Below the pieces are notes generated by a model. The model did not search any database. It was not told where the DNA came from and saw only the letters and a program-made list of their open reading frames with translations. The translations under genes and the position numbers were made by a program. A stretch of DNA of 64,000 nucleotides from Burkholderia cepacia GG4 (GTDB lineage Bacteria; Pseudomonadota; Gammaproteobacteria; Burkholderiales; Burkholderiaceae): the NCBI RefSeq assembly GCF_000292915.1, contig NC_018513.1:2976001-3040000 (forward strand), given 5' to 3'. Shown piece after piece: positions 15,536-26,400 of this stretch (positions within the stretch are counted from its first letter, which is position 1; every line of letters starts with the position of its first letter).

Positions 15536-17064
15536 GCTGTTTCTGATTTGGCCAGCGCATCGCGATCACACGCGCGCGGCTCGTTCGAATCCGTGATGGC
15601 CAGCAGAAGCTGGCCGAGTTCTTCCGCCCCGATGTCACGCGCGAAAGCGACAGGTGCCGCAGTATTTCTCCAAATGAAATACTCGCTCCGGTCAGGCATG
15701 ACACCGAGCTTACCAAAGACTTTCGGCAATGCCGGCACATGATCGCCGTAGAAGCAGACGATCGTTTCGCGGTCGCGCTGCCGCGCATGGTCGAGCAGCC
15801 GCTCGATCATCGCGTTCGCGTTGTCGACGTGGCGCAGATACGCGGTCAGATCCCGCCACGCGGCATCTTCGCCGAGCGTATGGAACCGGCCCGCGTCACC
15901 TGGCGCCACCGGCTCGAGATGAAGCGGCCCATGGTTTTCCATCGTCATCGCGAAGATAAAGGCCGGCTGCTCGCCCGACGCGTCCAACGCATCGATGATC
16001 GCCTCTGCCACTGCCGCGTCCGCGACGTACTGGCCGACACGCGGCTTGCCGTCGAAGCTGCGGATGTCCATGAATGCGTCGAAATGCATCAGCGGGAACA
16101 CGCGATCCCGTCCGAAAAAGTCCGCATGGTACGGGTGGATCGCGAGCGTCCGGTAGCCGCCACGCTTGAACCAGCCGGCGAGCGACGGGTATGCGCGGCG
16201 CAGGAATGCATACGGATAGAAGCGTGCATAACCGAGTAACGCGGACGCAATGCCCGTCAGCACCGCGAACTCCGTACGCATCGTATTCGCGCCCCATGCC
16301 GGAACCGTCAGCGCGCCGTGGGCGACGGCTTCGCGCCGCGCGCGGTCGAATGCCGACATCAGCGTCGGCCTGACCGCCGACGTCGCGCGGCGGACGTCGA
16401 AGAACGACTCGCTCTGGATCACGATCACGTCGGGTTTGCGCTGTGGGGCGCCCAGCGCGTACGGGCTGCGTTGGGCCACCGCATCGAAGGTGCGGAACGT
16501 CGTGCTCCGCATCCCGTTGAGCAGGTACGCGACGAATACTGCGAAGAAACCGTGCCGCCGCTGGTCGTCGAACGCATCGAGCGTCAGTGGTACGCATGCG
16601 GCGACCCGGCGCGCCGCGACGACGCACACGAGCGCGCCAATCGCCGCCACCACGCGCGGCACGGCAGCGGGACGATCGAGCAGGCATCCGGCCACGAGCA
16701 GTGCGACGCCGATCGCGATCGCCACGACCTTCCCGATGCTGAGAAACGGCAGATACAGCCGCGGATGCGCGAACAACTGGCTGAACAGGCTGAGATCAGT
16801 GAACACGAACGGTTCGCGAAGCGACTCGTACTTCGCATTGCTGACCGCCGCGAGCAACGCGACCAGCGCCGCGGCGACACAGGCCGAGAACACCGGCCGC
16901 GCGGTGATCGCGTACACGCATGCACCCACGTACGACACGGAAATGAGATGCAGGAGAACGGCCCACGGGGATCTGCGCAGCGGCGCGCGCGGGACCGCGA
17001 CGGCGTCCAGGGCGAACGACGCGACAAGCGTCGCGACGAAAACGATTGCGTGGACGCCGGCCAT
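15532..17064 (-). CDS. wcbQ: Membrane-anchored LtaS-like phospho-alcohol transferase / sulfatase-fold protein (WcbQ-like)
   Basis: A 510-residue protein. About four or five hydrophobic helices fill the first 180 residues, then comes an alkaline phosphatase-superfamily domain. The domain shows QSESFFD, the nucleophile region GANTMRTEF with Thr261 in the place of LtaS Thr300, HPYHADFFGRD, MENHGP and YGDHVP. These positions match the metal and nucleophile sites of lipoteichoic acid synthase-type enzymes, which move phosphoglycerol or phosphoethanolamine from a lipid to an acceptor. The catalytic part is expected in the periplasm. It overlaps the PKS start by 4 bases and sits 1 base after the SDR gene. 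The acceptor may be the capsule or its lipid. Confidence 0.82.
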
Positions 17065-17065
17065 G

Positions 17066-17851
17066 CTAGCGCCCCTCGCGCGGCAGATACGAGAGCTTTC
17101 CGAGAATGGCGTCCGCCAGCGCGGCGGGCAGCAGCGTCAGCAAGCGCATTCCGAGCACGAGCATGCCCGGAAAGGCGATTTCCGCACGCCCCGCATCGAG
17201 CTTGCGCCGGATATGGCGCGCGGCGCGATCCGCCGACCACATGAGCCGCTTGTCGCCCGGGAACACGTCGCTCATCGCGGTCTTCACAAAGCCGGGCAGG
17301 ATGACCGACATCCGGATGCCGTCGCGCGCGAGCACGGGCCGCACCGAATCGCCGTACGCCTTGATCGCCGCCTTGCTCGCGCAATAGGCCGGCGAAATCG
17401 CCATCCCGCGCAGCGCCGCGATCGAACTGACCATCGCGATCTGGCCATGGCGGCGCGTCCGCATGCGCGCGATCACCGGCAGGACCGCATGCAGCGCCCC
17501 GTACAGATTCGTATCGATCACGGCGGTGGTGCGGTCGAGTTCCTCCCAGTCGTCGGCATGCGCCAACGTACTCGCAACCCCCGCGTTCGCGATCAGCAGA
17601 TCGATCGGATGCGCGTCGTCGAACGCGTCGAGCCACGTGCGCATCGCTTCGGCGTCGCAGACGTCGAAGCGACCGCATTCGACCGCCGCGCCACGCGCCC
17701 GGCAGGCCGCCGCCACGTCGTCGAGACGCGCGGCGTCGCGGCCGATCAACCCGACAACGACGCCGGGCGCGGCATAGGCCAGCGCCAGCGCGCGTCCGAG
17801 TCCGGCCGTTGCGCCGGTGATCACGACATGACGCGGTTCATGCGAACGCAT
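17066..17851 (-). CDS. wcbP: Short-chain dehydrogenase/reductase (WcbP-like)
   Basis: A 261-residue classical SDR. It has GATAGLGRALA as the NAD(P) loop near residue 13, NAG in LLIANAGVA, a catalytic Ser in MVSSIAALRG, and the YCASK active site (Tyr and Lys separated by three residues). The hydrophobic C-terminus (MLVLGMRLLTLLPAAL) could sit at the membrane, as in some lipid-reducing SDRs. It overlaps the KpsS-like gene by 14 bases and is followed by the LtaS-like gene. Within the lipid module it is the natural candidate to reduce the ketone made by the PLP synthase; this is inferred from context only. Confidence 0.88.
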   Translation of the reverse strand: MRSHEPRHVVITGATAGLGRALALAYAAPGVVVGLIGRDAARLDDVAAACRARGAAVECGRFDVCDAEAMRTWLDAFDDAHPIDLLIANAGVASTLAHADDWEELDRTTAVIDTNLYGALHAVLPVIARMRTRRHGQIAMVSSIAALRGMAISPAYCASKAAIKAYGDSVRPVLARDGIRMSVILPGFVKTAMSDVFPGDKRLMWSADRAARHIRRKLDAGRAEIAFPGMLVLGMRLLTLLPAALADAILGKLSYLPREGR

Positions 17852-19061
17852 GACTGACCTCCACGTTGGTTGCCTCGAAGCGTCGCACGGCGCCTTCCAC
17901 GGCCATTTCGATGCCGGTATCCGTATAGAAGTCGCCGTTGATCTGCGTGTGATGAATCACGTAATCCAGAAACGCGTGGAACAGGCCTTCGTCGGGCCGC
18001 TCGGCATGTTCCCAGAAGCTGTCGAGTCCGCCCTGCCACGTCAGCCCCGGCATGTCGTAGATCGCCACGCCCAGTGCGATCAGCGGGCAATGGTGGTAAA
18101 GCGCCGACATTCCGGTCGTACTGTTGACCAGCACCACGCCGCGCGTGTGGTCGAGCAGAGTCGGCAGATGGCCGGCGTCGATGAACGACACCCGATCGGC
18201 GATCCCGAGCTCACGCGCGAGCTTGCGGACATGCCCGCGATAATTGAACGCACCCGTGTCCAGCGGGTGGTTCTTGACCAGCAGGTCGTGCCCGTCGGGC
18301 GCGTGCTGCGCGAATGATTGCAGTACGACGTCGATCGAGGCACGCACACTGCCGAATGGCGAATGGTGGACGATTTGCGCGTCCGCATTGACCTGGAGCG
18401 GAAACAGATAATAGGGCCGGCCGGCCAGCAGGCGCTGCGTCACCCGCTCCGCCTCGCGATCGAATATCGGTTGCTTCAATGCGCGTGTCGCCAGTCCCGC
18501 GTATTCGGCAAATCCGTTGCGCGGACGATGGCTGCGGTAATTCGGGAAACGCGACCGATACAGGGTATTGGCTGCACGATAACGCATGTCGTGAAATGCA
18601 CGCACGGCCAGTCGATATCCGGTGGCATGCCCGAGATCGCGCGGAGGCGTTACGCTGCGCTGATCCAGATACCACGCCGGATCGCGCGGCAACAATGAGC
18701 GGCCATTGACACCATGGCGTTCGAGCGTCAGCCAGTGCGGACGCACGTATCCTTCTTCGAACACGTGCACGGCGACACCGTGATCGCGGGCGACAGGATG
18801 CACGGGCCGGTGAATGGCCCGGCAGTCGCCGAACAGGATCACGTCCGTCACGTCGCCGGTTCGAAGCGATGTCGCATACCACGCGGCAAGCTCGTCCGGA
18901 TGCCCGGCGTAATCGCTCGCAGCACCATTTCCGGCATAGACCAGGTCTCCTCCACAGAAATTAATTCTGCGAATTCGATGGCCGCGATTCCGCAACGCAT
19001 CGGCCAATCGGCTAAAGAACGGCGATGCCGTGCCCTGCAGAACCAGAAAAGAGCGTCGCAT
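17838..19061 (-). CDS. kpsS: KpsS-like capsule beta-Kdo transferase (WcbO-like)
   Basis: A 407-residue protein of the capsule polysaccharide biosynthesis family that includes KpsS. It contains VFEEGYVRPHWLTLE (EEGY/R motif), HPLDTG and the VLVNSTTGMSALYHHCP segment, found in the KpsS/KpsC type of retaining Kdo transferases. In group 2 capsules KpsS adds the first beta-Kdo to lyso-phosphatidylglycerol and KpsC extends it. It is encoded 228 bases after kpsC, with an AT-rich gap between, and overlaps the SDR gene downstream. It corresponds to WcbO of B. pseudomallei by order and length. Confidence 0.88.
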   Translation of the reverse strand: MRRSFLVLQGTASPFFSRLADALRNRGHRIRRINFCGGDLVYAGNGAASDYAGHPDELAAWYATSLRTGDVTDVILFGDCRAIHRPVHPVARDHGVAVHVFEEGYVRPHWLTLERHGVNGRSLLPRDPAWYLDQRSVTPPRDLGHATGYRLAVRAFHDMRYRAANTLYRSRFPNYRSHRPRNGFAEYAGLATRALKQPIFDREAERVTQRLLAGRPYYLFPLQVNADAQIVHHSPFGSVRASIDVVLQSFAQHAPDGHDLLVKNHPLDTGAFNYRGHVRKLARELGIADRVSFIDAGHLPTLLDHTRGVVLVNSTTGMSALYHHCPLIALGVAIYDMPGLTWQGGLDSFWEHAERPDEGLFHAFLDYVIHHTQINGDFYTDTGIEMAVEGAVRRFEATNVEVSHAFA

Positions 19062-19183
19062 TATTAATATGATTTATCATTTTTCAATATTTTTACGCAC
19101 ACACACGAAATGAACGCCGAATGCGCTGGCAGTTAAACCACCACCCCTGCCCCGATTTTTGGCCCCGGATTTATAGGTGAACG

Positions 19184-19213
19184 ATTGTATCGTTTTACGA
19201 GATAGCCATACAA
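19184..19213 (-). promoter_or_regulatory. Possible promoter ahead of the kpsS-to-GNAT gene group
   Basis: In the AT-rich gap between kpsC and kpsS the minus strand has TTGTAT (19213-19208), an 18-base spacer and TACAAT (19189-19184). The -10 matches consensus at five of six bases and the -35 at three. Transcription would begin near 19177 and leave a leader of about 115 bases. An internal promoter would let the lipid-type module be expressed apart from the export genes. Confidence 0.35.
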
Positions 19214-19289
19214 CCTCAGCCGTCCGAAAAACGCCATAGCCGATTTGCGTTACCGGAGGTCGTCGTCCGCATTCACCTGCGCGTGCCGG

Positions 19290-21491
19290 CTAAAGCTTCG
19301 CGAGCCACCGCTGCAGCGACAGGTAAAGCTTCTTGCGCACCGAAATCCGATATTCCGCGTAAGTCGTCAGCGCCCACATCTTGACTTTCCCGCACTGCTG
19401 CTTAAGCCGATTTCGCTTCAGCTTGCCCTGCCCGGTCGACTGTCGCTGCGCGTGCAGCAAGGTGATGGCGTGTTGCGCGTCGATCACGGCGCGGGAAACC
19501 GGATGGACATAACGCGGATAGCGCAGCAGCGTCCCGGCAATCAGTTCGTCAAGCGCCAACCGGCGACAACGGCGCGACCAGACCGGATGGCCGTCCGGCG
19601 TATCGCTGGCGTCCGTCGCGTGCCCGGTGCCCGACGATGCGTTCGCGAAGACGTCGTGCGTCAACCCCCAGCCGGCATAGAACGGCGCACCGTAGCAGAC
19701 GACCCGCTTGCCGCGCAGCAGCGCCTCGAAACCGGTCAACGACGTCATCGTATGCACTTCGTCGGCCTGCTCGACGCACGCGATCACGTCGGACTCGGGC
19801 GCCACGACGTCGGCGAGTCGCCGGGCTTCGTGCAGTGGCACTGCACCCGCGCGATTGCCGCTGACGACATCCGGATGCGGCTTGAAAATAACGAATGCGT
19901 CAGGATGAGCGGCACGCACGCTCGACAGCAAGCCGAGATTCGTCGAAATCCACGACGAGCCGGTCCGGATCGATGCATCATCCTCGACCTGCCCCGGCAC
20001 CAGAATCACTTTCGCCGGGCGCGGCGACGGCAACGCAACGCCGCCATTGCCGACGTTGTACTTGCCGATGCGTGCGTCGACGAGCGCCGCGCGCACGCTA
20101 CGGGCCTCCGCGAGCTCTGCATCGTCGAAGCCGCCTCGTTCGAGGATTGCCTCTAGCCGAGAGGGTGTACGCGGATCGAAATAGATGCCGAGATCGTCGA
20201 TCACGAGCGAAAGCGGCGCGATCAGGTTCGAGCCCAGACCGACGGACCGGATGAACCCGTCCTCCATGCGGAGCACGGGCAAGCCCAGTTCCTGCGCAAC
20301 CGCAGCGACGTCGGGACGCCGGGCGCCCCATAACACGACGCGCCGCGACGCGTCGGGCGGCAGGCGCCGCAACGCCCCCGGCGAGTCGACGAAACGCACG
20401 CGCGCGCCGCCGTGCCGCAAAAATGGCGCCACCACGCTGCGCTTCCACAGGCTCAGCCCGACGCACACGAGTTCGCCTCTCGTCACCTCGTTGAGCCGGC
20501 GTTGCTTCGCGAGATGGGCAATCACGTCGAAGATCGTGCCGCGGCTGCCGGTTTCGGGATCGATGTAACGGCAATAGCGCAGGTACGCCGCGTCGAACAA
20601 CTGGTGCAGCGTCGCGCTACCGCGACGACCGGCAACGATCGGTGCGTCCGCATGACGATCGTCGGTGAGCCCCCAGCCGGCGTACCACGGCAAGCCGAAC
20701 GTCACGACCGGCTTGCCGCACAGCTGCGCCTCGAAGCCCATTTGCGATGAAACCGCGTACACCTTGCCCACCCGCTTCAGTAGCGATGGCGGACTGACGT
20801 CGACCGGCAGCAGACGCACGCGCGGATCGCTGAATGACGCGTCAACGAGATAACCGGCCTTCTTGCCGCACATCACGTCGGGATGCGTCTTGATCCAGAC
20901 CGGTTTGCCCGGGTTTTCGGCAAGCGCAGCGGCAAGCATCTCGCGGAACGACGATTCGTCGGCACCGCCCAGGCGGACAGCGACATCCCCGCGGGTCTGG
21001 TCGATGACCAGGATCGCGTCATCGCGCCAGTCGTCGGGCGGGACGAAGTCGGGCGCGTGGTTGTATTTGGACAGGCCGTGGCGGACGATCAGGGACATCG
21101 CGCGGTCAGCTTCGTTCCGCGATGCATCGCCACGCTCACCGTCCGGCGTGGCGACGTCCTTCACGAGCATCTCAAGACGGGACGGCCGACTGGCGTCGTA
21201 GTAGATGCCGAGATCGTCGATGACGATCGACAGGGCAGTGTCGCCGAGTACGCCGAGGGAGACGGAGCGGAGGAAGCCGTCTTCGAGTCGCAACGTTCGC
21301 ACCCCGGCGGCCTCGGCCCAGCGCTCCGCACGCGCCCCGCTTTCCCGTTTCCCCCACCCAAGGAAGCCGGTTGCCCGCCCGACCTGCCAGGGCCAGCACA
21401 GTTTCACCCGCGCATCCAGCAGGACGGATCGGCGGAGCGTCCATAGCCCGACGCTCCAGACCGGAACGCCCCACTCCCCGCGCCCGCTCAC
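19290..21491 (-). CDS. kpsC: KpsC-like double-domain beta-Kdo transferase (WcbA-like)
   Basis: 733 residues with two related halves, as in KpsC. LEDGFLRSVSLG in the first half is mirrored by MEDGFIRSVGLG in the second, and FGLPWYAGWGLTDD by YGAPFYAGWGLTHD. KpsC alternates two Kdo linkages to extend the poly-Kdo linker on the capsule's lipid anchor. I chose the GTG start at 21491. It overlaps the stop of the SGNH gene (GTGA) and has a GAGGAG ribosome site 6-8 bases upstream; an ATG at 21548 would lie deep inside the previous gene. The C-terminus is basic (KLKRNRLKQQ), suiting membrane contact. Confidence 0.92.
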   Translation of the reverse strand: MSGRGEWGVPVWSVGLWTLRRSVLLDARVKLCWPWQVGRATGFLGWGKRESGARAERWAEAAGVRTLRLEDGFLRSVSLGVLGDTALSIVIDDLGIYYDASRPSRLEMLVKDVATPDGERGDASRNEADRAMSLIVRHGLSKYNHAPDFVPPDDWRDDAILVIDQTRGDVAVRLGGADESSFREMLAAALAENPGKPVWIKTHPDVMCGKKAGYLVDASFSDPRVRLLPVDVSPPSLLKRVGKVYAVSSQMGFEAQLCGKPVVTFGLPWYAGWGLTDDRHADAPIVAGRRGSATLHQLFDAAYLRYCRYIDPETGSRGTIFDVIAHLAKQRRLNEVTRGELVCVGLSLWKRSVVAPFLRHGGARVRFVDSPGALRRLPPDASRRVVLWGARRPDVAAVAQELGLPVLRMEDGFIRSVGLGSNLIAPLSLVIDDLGIYFDPRTPSRLEAILERGGFDDAELAEARSVRAALVDARIGKYNVGNGGVALPSPRPAKVILVPGQVEDDASIRTGSSWISTNLGLLSSVRAAHPDAFVIFKPHPDVVSGNRAGAVPLHEARRLADVVAPESDVIACVEQADEVHTMTSLTGFEALLRGKRVVCYGAPFYAGWGLTHDVFANASSGTGHATDASDTPDGHPVWSRRCRRLALDELIAGTLLRYPRYVHPVSRAVIDAQHAITLLHAQRQSTGQGKLKRNRLKQQCGKVKMWALTTYAEYRISVRKKLYLSLQRWLAKL

Positions 21492-22285
21492 TGCGTCTCC
21501 TCGTGGCCTGGCTTGCGCGCCGTACCGTCCTGCCGGCTGCGATGGCAAGCGCGCCCGATATCCTCAAGCAACGGCCCGAGGCGGTGCGCCAGATTTCGCG
21601 CATAGGGCCATCGTGCGTAGTGGTGGTCGAGATCCTTGCGGCGCCACGAATCCTTCACGACGCCGTTCGCGCCCAGCGCGAACGGGCTGGAATCGAAGTA
21701 CGCTACGCCGATGCCGGCGCAGAACGCCATCACACGGGCGTTGAACTGCAACGTCAACTCGGTCCGTTGCCGCTGCGTAGCGTCGACCTGCTCGCGAATC
21801 GCATTACCCCGGTTTTTCCGTGCCATCTCGTCATTCAACGTCGGCAACGGCGCACTCAGCACAAGGACGCTCCCCCGCTTCGACAGGTCACCTATGTATT
21901 CACAATAGTTGTTGACCGCACGGTCGAATATTTCCGACATAGTGTCGCCGCGCGTTTCCACAAGACGCCAAAGGGAGTACCCCGTATCGACTTCACCCAA
22001 GTTCACGATGACGAGATCACGCGCGATTTCGTCAAGCGCCGTCTCGAACCTGGACCACGCGGATGTGATCGAGTGGCGATTGATGATCCCGATCGCGGTC
22101 GCGCCCGGGACGTATTCGACCGCGAACCTCACATTCGGCAACATGAACTGGAACCACGCGTGTTCAAAAACGCGAACGTGCGAGTCGCCGATCACCAGGA
22201 CGTCGACGGCAGGGCGCCGCATCATCCACGATGCAGCGCTGCTCCAGAGGCGAAGCGCTCGTGAAAGCGCGGACCTCGCCATCAT
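21488..22285 (-). CDS. SGNH/GDSL-family hydrolase or acyltransferase of the capsule locus
   Basis: A 265-residue protein. VLVIGDSHVRVFEH near residues 29-42 is the block I motif of SGNH hydrolases, with Ser35 as nucleophile; VNLGEVD gives a later block. KDLDHHYARW near the C-terminus supplies a DxxH-like pair. The start is the ATG at 22285, overlapping the upstream glycosyltransferase stop (ATGA). There is no signal peptide, so it probably acts in the cytoplasm. In capsule loci such proteins add or remove O-acyl groups on the sugar polymer. That role is inferred from context. Confidence 0.72.
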   Translation of the reverse strand: MMARSALSRALRLWSSAASWMMRRPAVDVLVIGDSHVRVFEHAWFQFMLPNVRFAVEYVPGATAIGIINRHSITSAWSRFETALDEIARDLVIVNLGEVDTGYSLWRLVETRGDTMSEIFDRAVNNYCEYIGDLSKRGSVLVLSAPLPTLNDEMARKNRGNAIREQVDATQRQRTELTLQFNARVMAFCAGIGVAYFDSSPFALGANGVVKDSWRRKDLDHHYARWPYARNLAHRLGPLLEDIGRACHRSRQDGTARKPGHEETQ

Positions 22286-23280
22286 CCGGCGATCACGGCG
22301 GCGATCTCGCGGAGGCGATGAGACCACGTGTGATGATTCAGCACATACTCGGCGCCGGCGCGCGCACGTTCCAGGTCGATCGACGACGGACCGCGCAGGA
22401 GACGCGCAAAGAGTTCCTCCGCCTCGGCGGCATCGTGAACCTGGTAACAGTAGTCGCGAAACAGCCCGTCGACCGCAGGCGACGGATTCGTGACCGCAAT
22501 CCCTCCGCAACCGAGGATCTCGACCAATCGACGAGAGAACATCGTCGGCGAGTCTTCGATCGTATTGACGTTAAGCGATACGAGATAGTCCCGGAAAATG
22601 GACGCGGTTTCCGCATGCGACATCGCCGGAAGCACATGCAGATCGGGAAGGCTCGGAAACCGGTAGTGCTGGGCCTTGCGGTGCGAGTTCCGGTCGACCA
22701 CCGTCAGACCGAGACCGGTCCCGCATGCGGTGCCGAACAGTATGTCCTGCCAATACCGGCGACGCTCATGAACATGGCGGCCATAACTTCCGACGAAGGA
22801 GGCCCGGCGATACTTGAAATTGAATCCTTGGAAACCGTGTGTCTGTGGCTGGATCGCGAACATCATGGTGTTGACGGGCACCCCGCTGCCGAGCGCCGCC
22901 CGATATTTCGGCACGCAACCGGAATCGACCGTGAACACATAATCGAAAAGCCTGGCGCTCTCGACAAACCGGTCGAAATGCACGCCGTCTTCCTTGTTCC
23001 AGAACACCGTCGGGATGCCGCGATCGCGCGCAGCCGCAACCAGCTTCGCAAGCGCGAGGTTGGTTCGCGACGGGTACTCCGGATAAGCGGCAATCTTGTA
23101 CTTCCATTTCGCCTTCGGGCCTTCCCAGGCCGATTCGACGAGCAGGAAATCCGGCCGGCTCAATGGAAAACGCCAGCGGTAGTCGATCGGCCCGACCGGC
23201 ACGACGCGCGCGTCATACACGAGGCTGGCGCTTGTCAGCGGGTCGGCAACGAGCGCCACGGTCGGTTTCGGATGCGTCAT
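22282..23280 (-). CDS. CgeB-type glycosyltransferase
   Basis: A 332-residue protein resembling CgeB-like glycosyltransferases (GT4-like). LVESAWEG, GIPTVFWNKEDGVHFDRF and the C-terminal SRRLVEILGCGGIAVTNPSPAVDGLF segment (nucleotide-sugar site) are clear. The same three blocks recur in the large gene at 29391-31637 (IESAWRG, GIPTVFWNKEDPVHFNNF, SRRVYELLACGTPVVSTRSLGIDETF), so the two are paralogues. The frame is open upstream to a TTG at 23361; the ATG at 23280 was preferred because family similarity begins there, although its ribosome site is weak. It probably adds one sugar of the repeat unit. Confidence 0.8.
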   Translation of the reverse strand: MTHPKPTVALVADPLTSASLVYDARVVPVGPIDYRWRFPLSRPDFLLVESAWEGPKAKWKYKIAAYPEYPSRTNLALAKLVAAARDRGIPTVFWNKEDGVHFDRFVESARLFDYVFTVDSGCVPKYRAALGSGVPVNTMMFAIQPQTHGFQGFNFKYRRASFVGSYGRHVHERRRYWQDILFGTACGTGLGLTVVDRNSHRKAQHYRFPSLPDLHVLPAMSHAETASIFRDYLVSLNVNTIEDSPTMFSRRLVEILGCGGIAVTNPSPAVDGLFRDYCYQVHDAAEAEELFARLLRGPSSIDLERARAGAEYVLNHHTWSHRLREIAAVIAG

Positions 23281-23404
23281 CGCCCAATCGCCTGCAGCCG
23301 AATCGCGCAGCGGGCTTCGATCCAGCAACGCATGTTCACGTAAAACTCCAACACGAACCAAATACTCCGAAATTCAACCGGCCGCCCTCCCTCTCGAGAA
23401 AAAG

Positions 23405-26400
23405 TCAGTCGATTTTATCCACCACGATCAGGGACGACCATTTGTCGTCCGCTTCACCATACTTCACGACGAGTGTCGGCACGAATCGGCTCCCCTTGAA
23501 GATGTTCCGCACCGCCCCCGCGCTCAATGCGTCCTCCCCGGAGCGACGCCGCAGGAAATCCGCTGCCCGGCTCCCGGAATCGCCTGGCTGATCTGCCACG
23601 ATGTGGAAGACGACCTTGCTGCCCGCGCCAAGCACGGTGCCGAGTTCCTTCAATCCCTTTGTCAGCACCCGGGAAACGGCGGCGGGATCCTTGCATTCGA
23701 CGACGAGTCCGTTCGCACCCGACTGGACATCGTCTGGCCCGATTCCGCTGTCAGCGGTCGCCGCGATCTTCGCCAGATCGCCCACTTGCTCGGTGATCAC
23801 GCGAAACGCGTCGTCCACGCCTGCGTGAACGGACCACGCGATTTCGACTTCCTTGATTCGCTTGCCTTCCACCTTCCTGGATCTTTCGCTGGCATGGGCG
23901 GGAGGCACCTCGGCCGCGTCGTCGGACTTGGGAATATCCAACACCCGCTTTACCTTTGCATCGAGATCCGGGCCGACGTCATATACCATCACCCTCGAGC
24001 GTCGAAACCCCAAACCCGTCTTGAAAACGTTGAGGCCGGCGCCGACGTTGCCCTGATACAGATAGTTGATACCGCGCACCCAAGGCATCGTATCAATGAT
24101 CACACGCACGGCTTCACTCATCAGCAGGTTCATGACACCGCTGCTCAGGTGATCGCGATGCCCCAGTATGTGATTGATCTGCAGTATTTCGCCAAAGCAG
24201 AACATCGTGATGTACGCGCGAATCCTGCCTTCGAAAAATGCACCGAAGAAGATTTCACGATGTAGCGGGCAAGCATGCTTCAGCAGGATGGACTGCGGGC
24301 GCCGATAAAAATACTCCGGAATCTTTTTCCCTTGCCGAACCTCGGTCGAAGTCCGGATGTCGAGAATATCGTCAGGATAATCATCGGGATTGGCCGCCTT
24401 GTATTCGTAGCCATTTCGCCCGGCCTTCCGGATCATATTCCGGGAACTGTCGCCAATAAACTTCAGATAATCAGCGTGCGACTTCGGAATGGCCAGAAAG
24501 GACGGATTGCCCGTATAGGTTCTGGCGAACAACTGTCGACCATCGACGTCGAACAGGTGGTCCTCGACCCCATAATATCGATTCGACTTGTGCGCGTCGG
24601 CCATGTTGGAGTGCCAGCGCTTGTTGTGATTGGCGCAGTTGACATCCGCGACGCACGCATCACAAATCGAAAGCAGATTACCGTGAACCAGCGGCAATCC
24701 GTCATCACCGGCACGCCATGATTCCAGACTTCTCACCTTGTAGGACTGCGCAATCGAATGCACCGTCGAAGGCTTATGGTTGGAAGTAAGATTGTTAAGA
24801 AATATAGGGTACGACCAACTCCACGCGCGCAGACCAAAGCGCCGGCAATCGAGACCTTCGAGGGTAACGACAAAATCCAGAGTATCGTCGTGAACGGACG
24901 AATCGAGATATCGATAATAACCGAAATCAGATTTCGCAATTCCCGCACGAGCAAGCGCATCCGTAGCCGGCTCTGCATCAAATTCGAATACTGCAAGCGA
25001 AGCCCCGCGCTTTCCAGCCGGGTAATTTCCAACACTCGCCTGAATGACAATATCGGTAAATTTCGCTCCGGTGTCGAACCATACGATTTCAGATGTAAGC
25101 ACAAGCGATTCGATCGTATATAACGCATCCCGCCCAATCAATCGCCTAAACATCTCTTTCATCAACACCTCGCCGTCCAAGGAACAAACGTTTGCGCTGT
25201 TCCGGTATGCTTTCAAATACTGCCCATCGGACAGGGATGAATTGGCCTCAACATCCGGATAAATGCCACCAACTGCAGTCCAGACAGGTTTAAAATATTT
25301 TTCCCACGCGGCTCGGTTACGAATATCCTCGAAGACAAACAATCGAGAATTATACGATTCCCTTACAAAAGACAATGCTTCGACAAACCCCGGCCCCGGA
25401 TCCGGTTTGATCGCGACTTGATCAATCTCCGTCCCGATACCTCGCGAGGCCGCCAATCTCTCATTGACCAGACCATTCGTCAAGTCTGGCAACACACTCG
25501 TTGCGATCCCCGCAGCCCCATCAAGCCTTGTAGCCAGACGCAACGCGGAAATGCCATCCGATTCGACACCGCAGATACAGATTGCTGAAACATCAATCGT
25601 CAATTGCTCGGCAGTGTCCAGCACTAAAGATGACAATTCCGCGAGCGCGGCATCGTCAGCCCATTGCAAGCTTTCAAGTACCGGCGCCTGGATCTGATCA
25701 ATATGTCGATGCGAATCGAGGATGCACAACAACGCGCTATCGAGGCGCGGTTCGTCACCAATTCCGCCTCGCGCGCCGACGATCCGTGCCATCTTGCCGA
25801 ACGTTTGTTCCGAACAGACGAGAACCAGCAATTCGCGCTGTTCACCCGGGCGGAACAGCACCTGGAAAATCCGGCCGCCGGCGACATACTCGAATGCCGT
25901 CGGCTGATTTGTCGACGCCGCCCACTCTTCCTGCTCGTACCTAGGTAGATTGCGGCAGACCGGCACCGAAAATGTCCCAGCCGCACTCGGGCCACCATCG
26001 CCCGCGCCAGTTTCCAGCCAATATATTCCGTCGCGCTTTGCCCGTTCGAATGCAATTGCTCCGGCTTCGACACCGCTCTTCGTGTCGACGATGTCGCCGT
26101 TTCTGCACAGCGTCACGTTGGCGCCCGATGCGAGAAGCGAGCGTCGAAGCCTTGCCTGCACAAGACTGCCATCCTGCTCGATCCCCACGGCTTCGACCAT
26201 CACGGGCTCCTGGCTCGCGGTGTCCGACGTTACGATCAATGCGGATGAAGTGGAATGCCCGATGGAATCGCCCGCACAGCGCTCGTATTGCTCCGCGGCC
26301 ACGCACGTCAAGCGATCGAACTCGTGCAGCAGCCGAATGGTTTCCCGATAGAGATCCGGTACGTAGTGAAAAGGCGAGACGCCCCATCGATGGTTGTCAT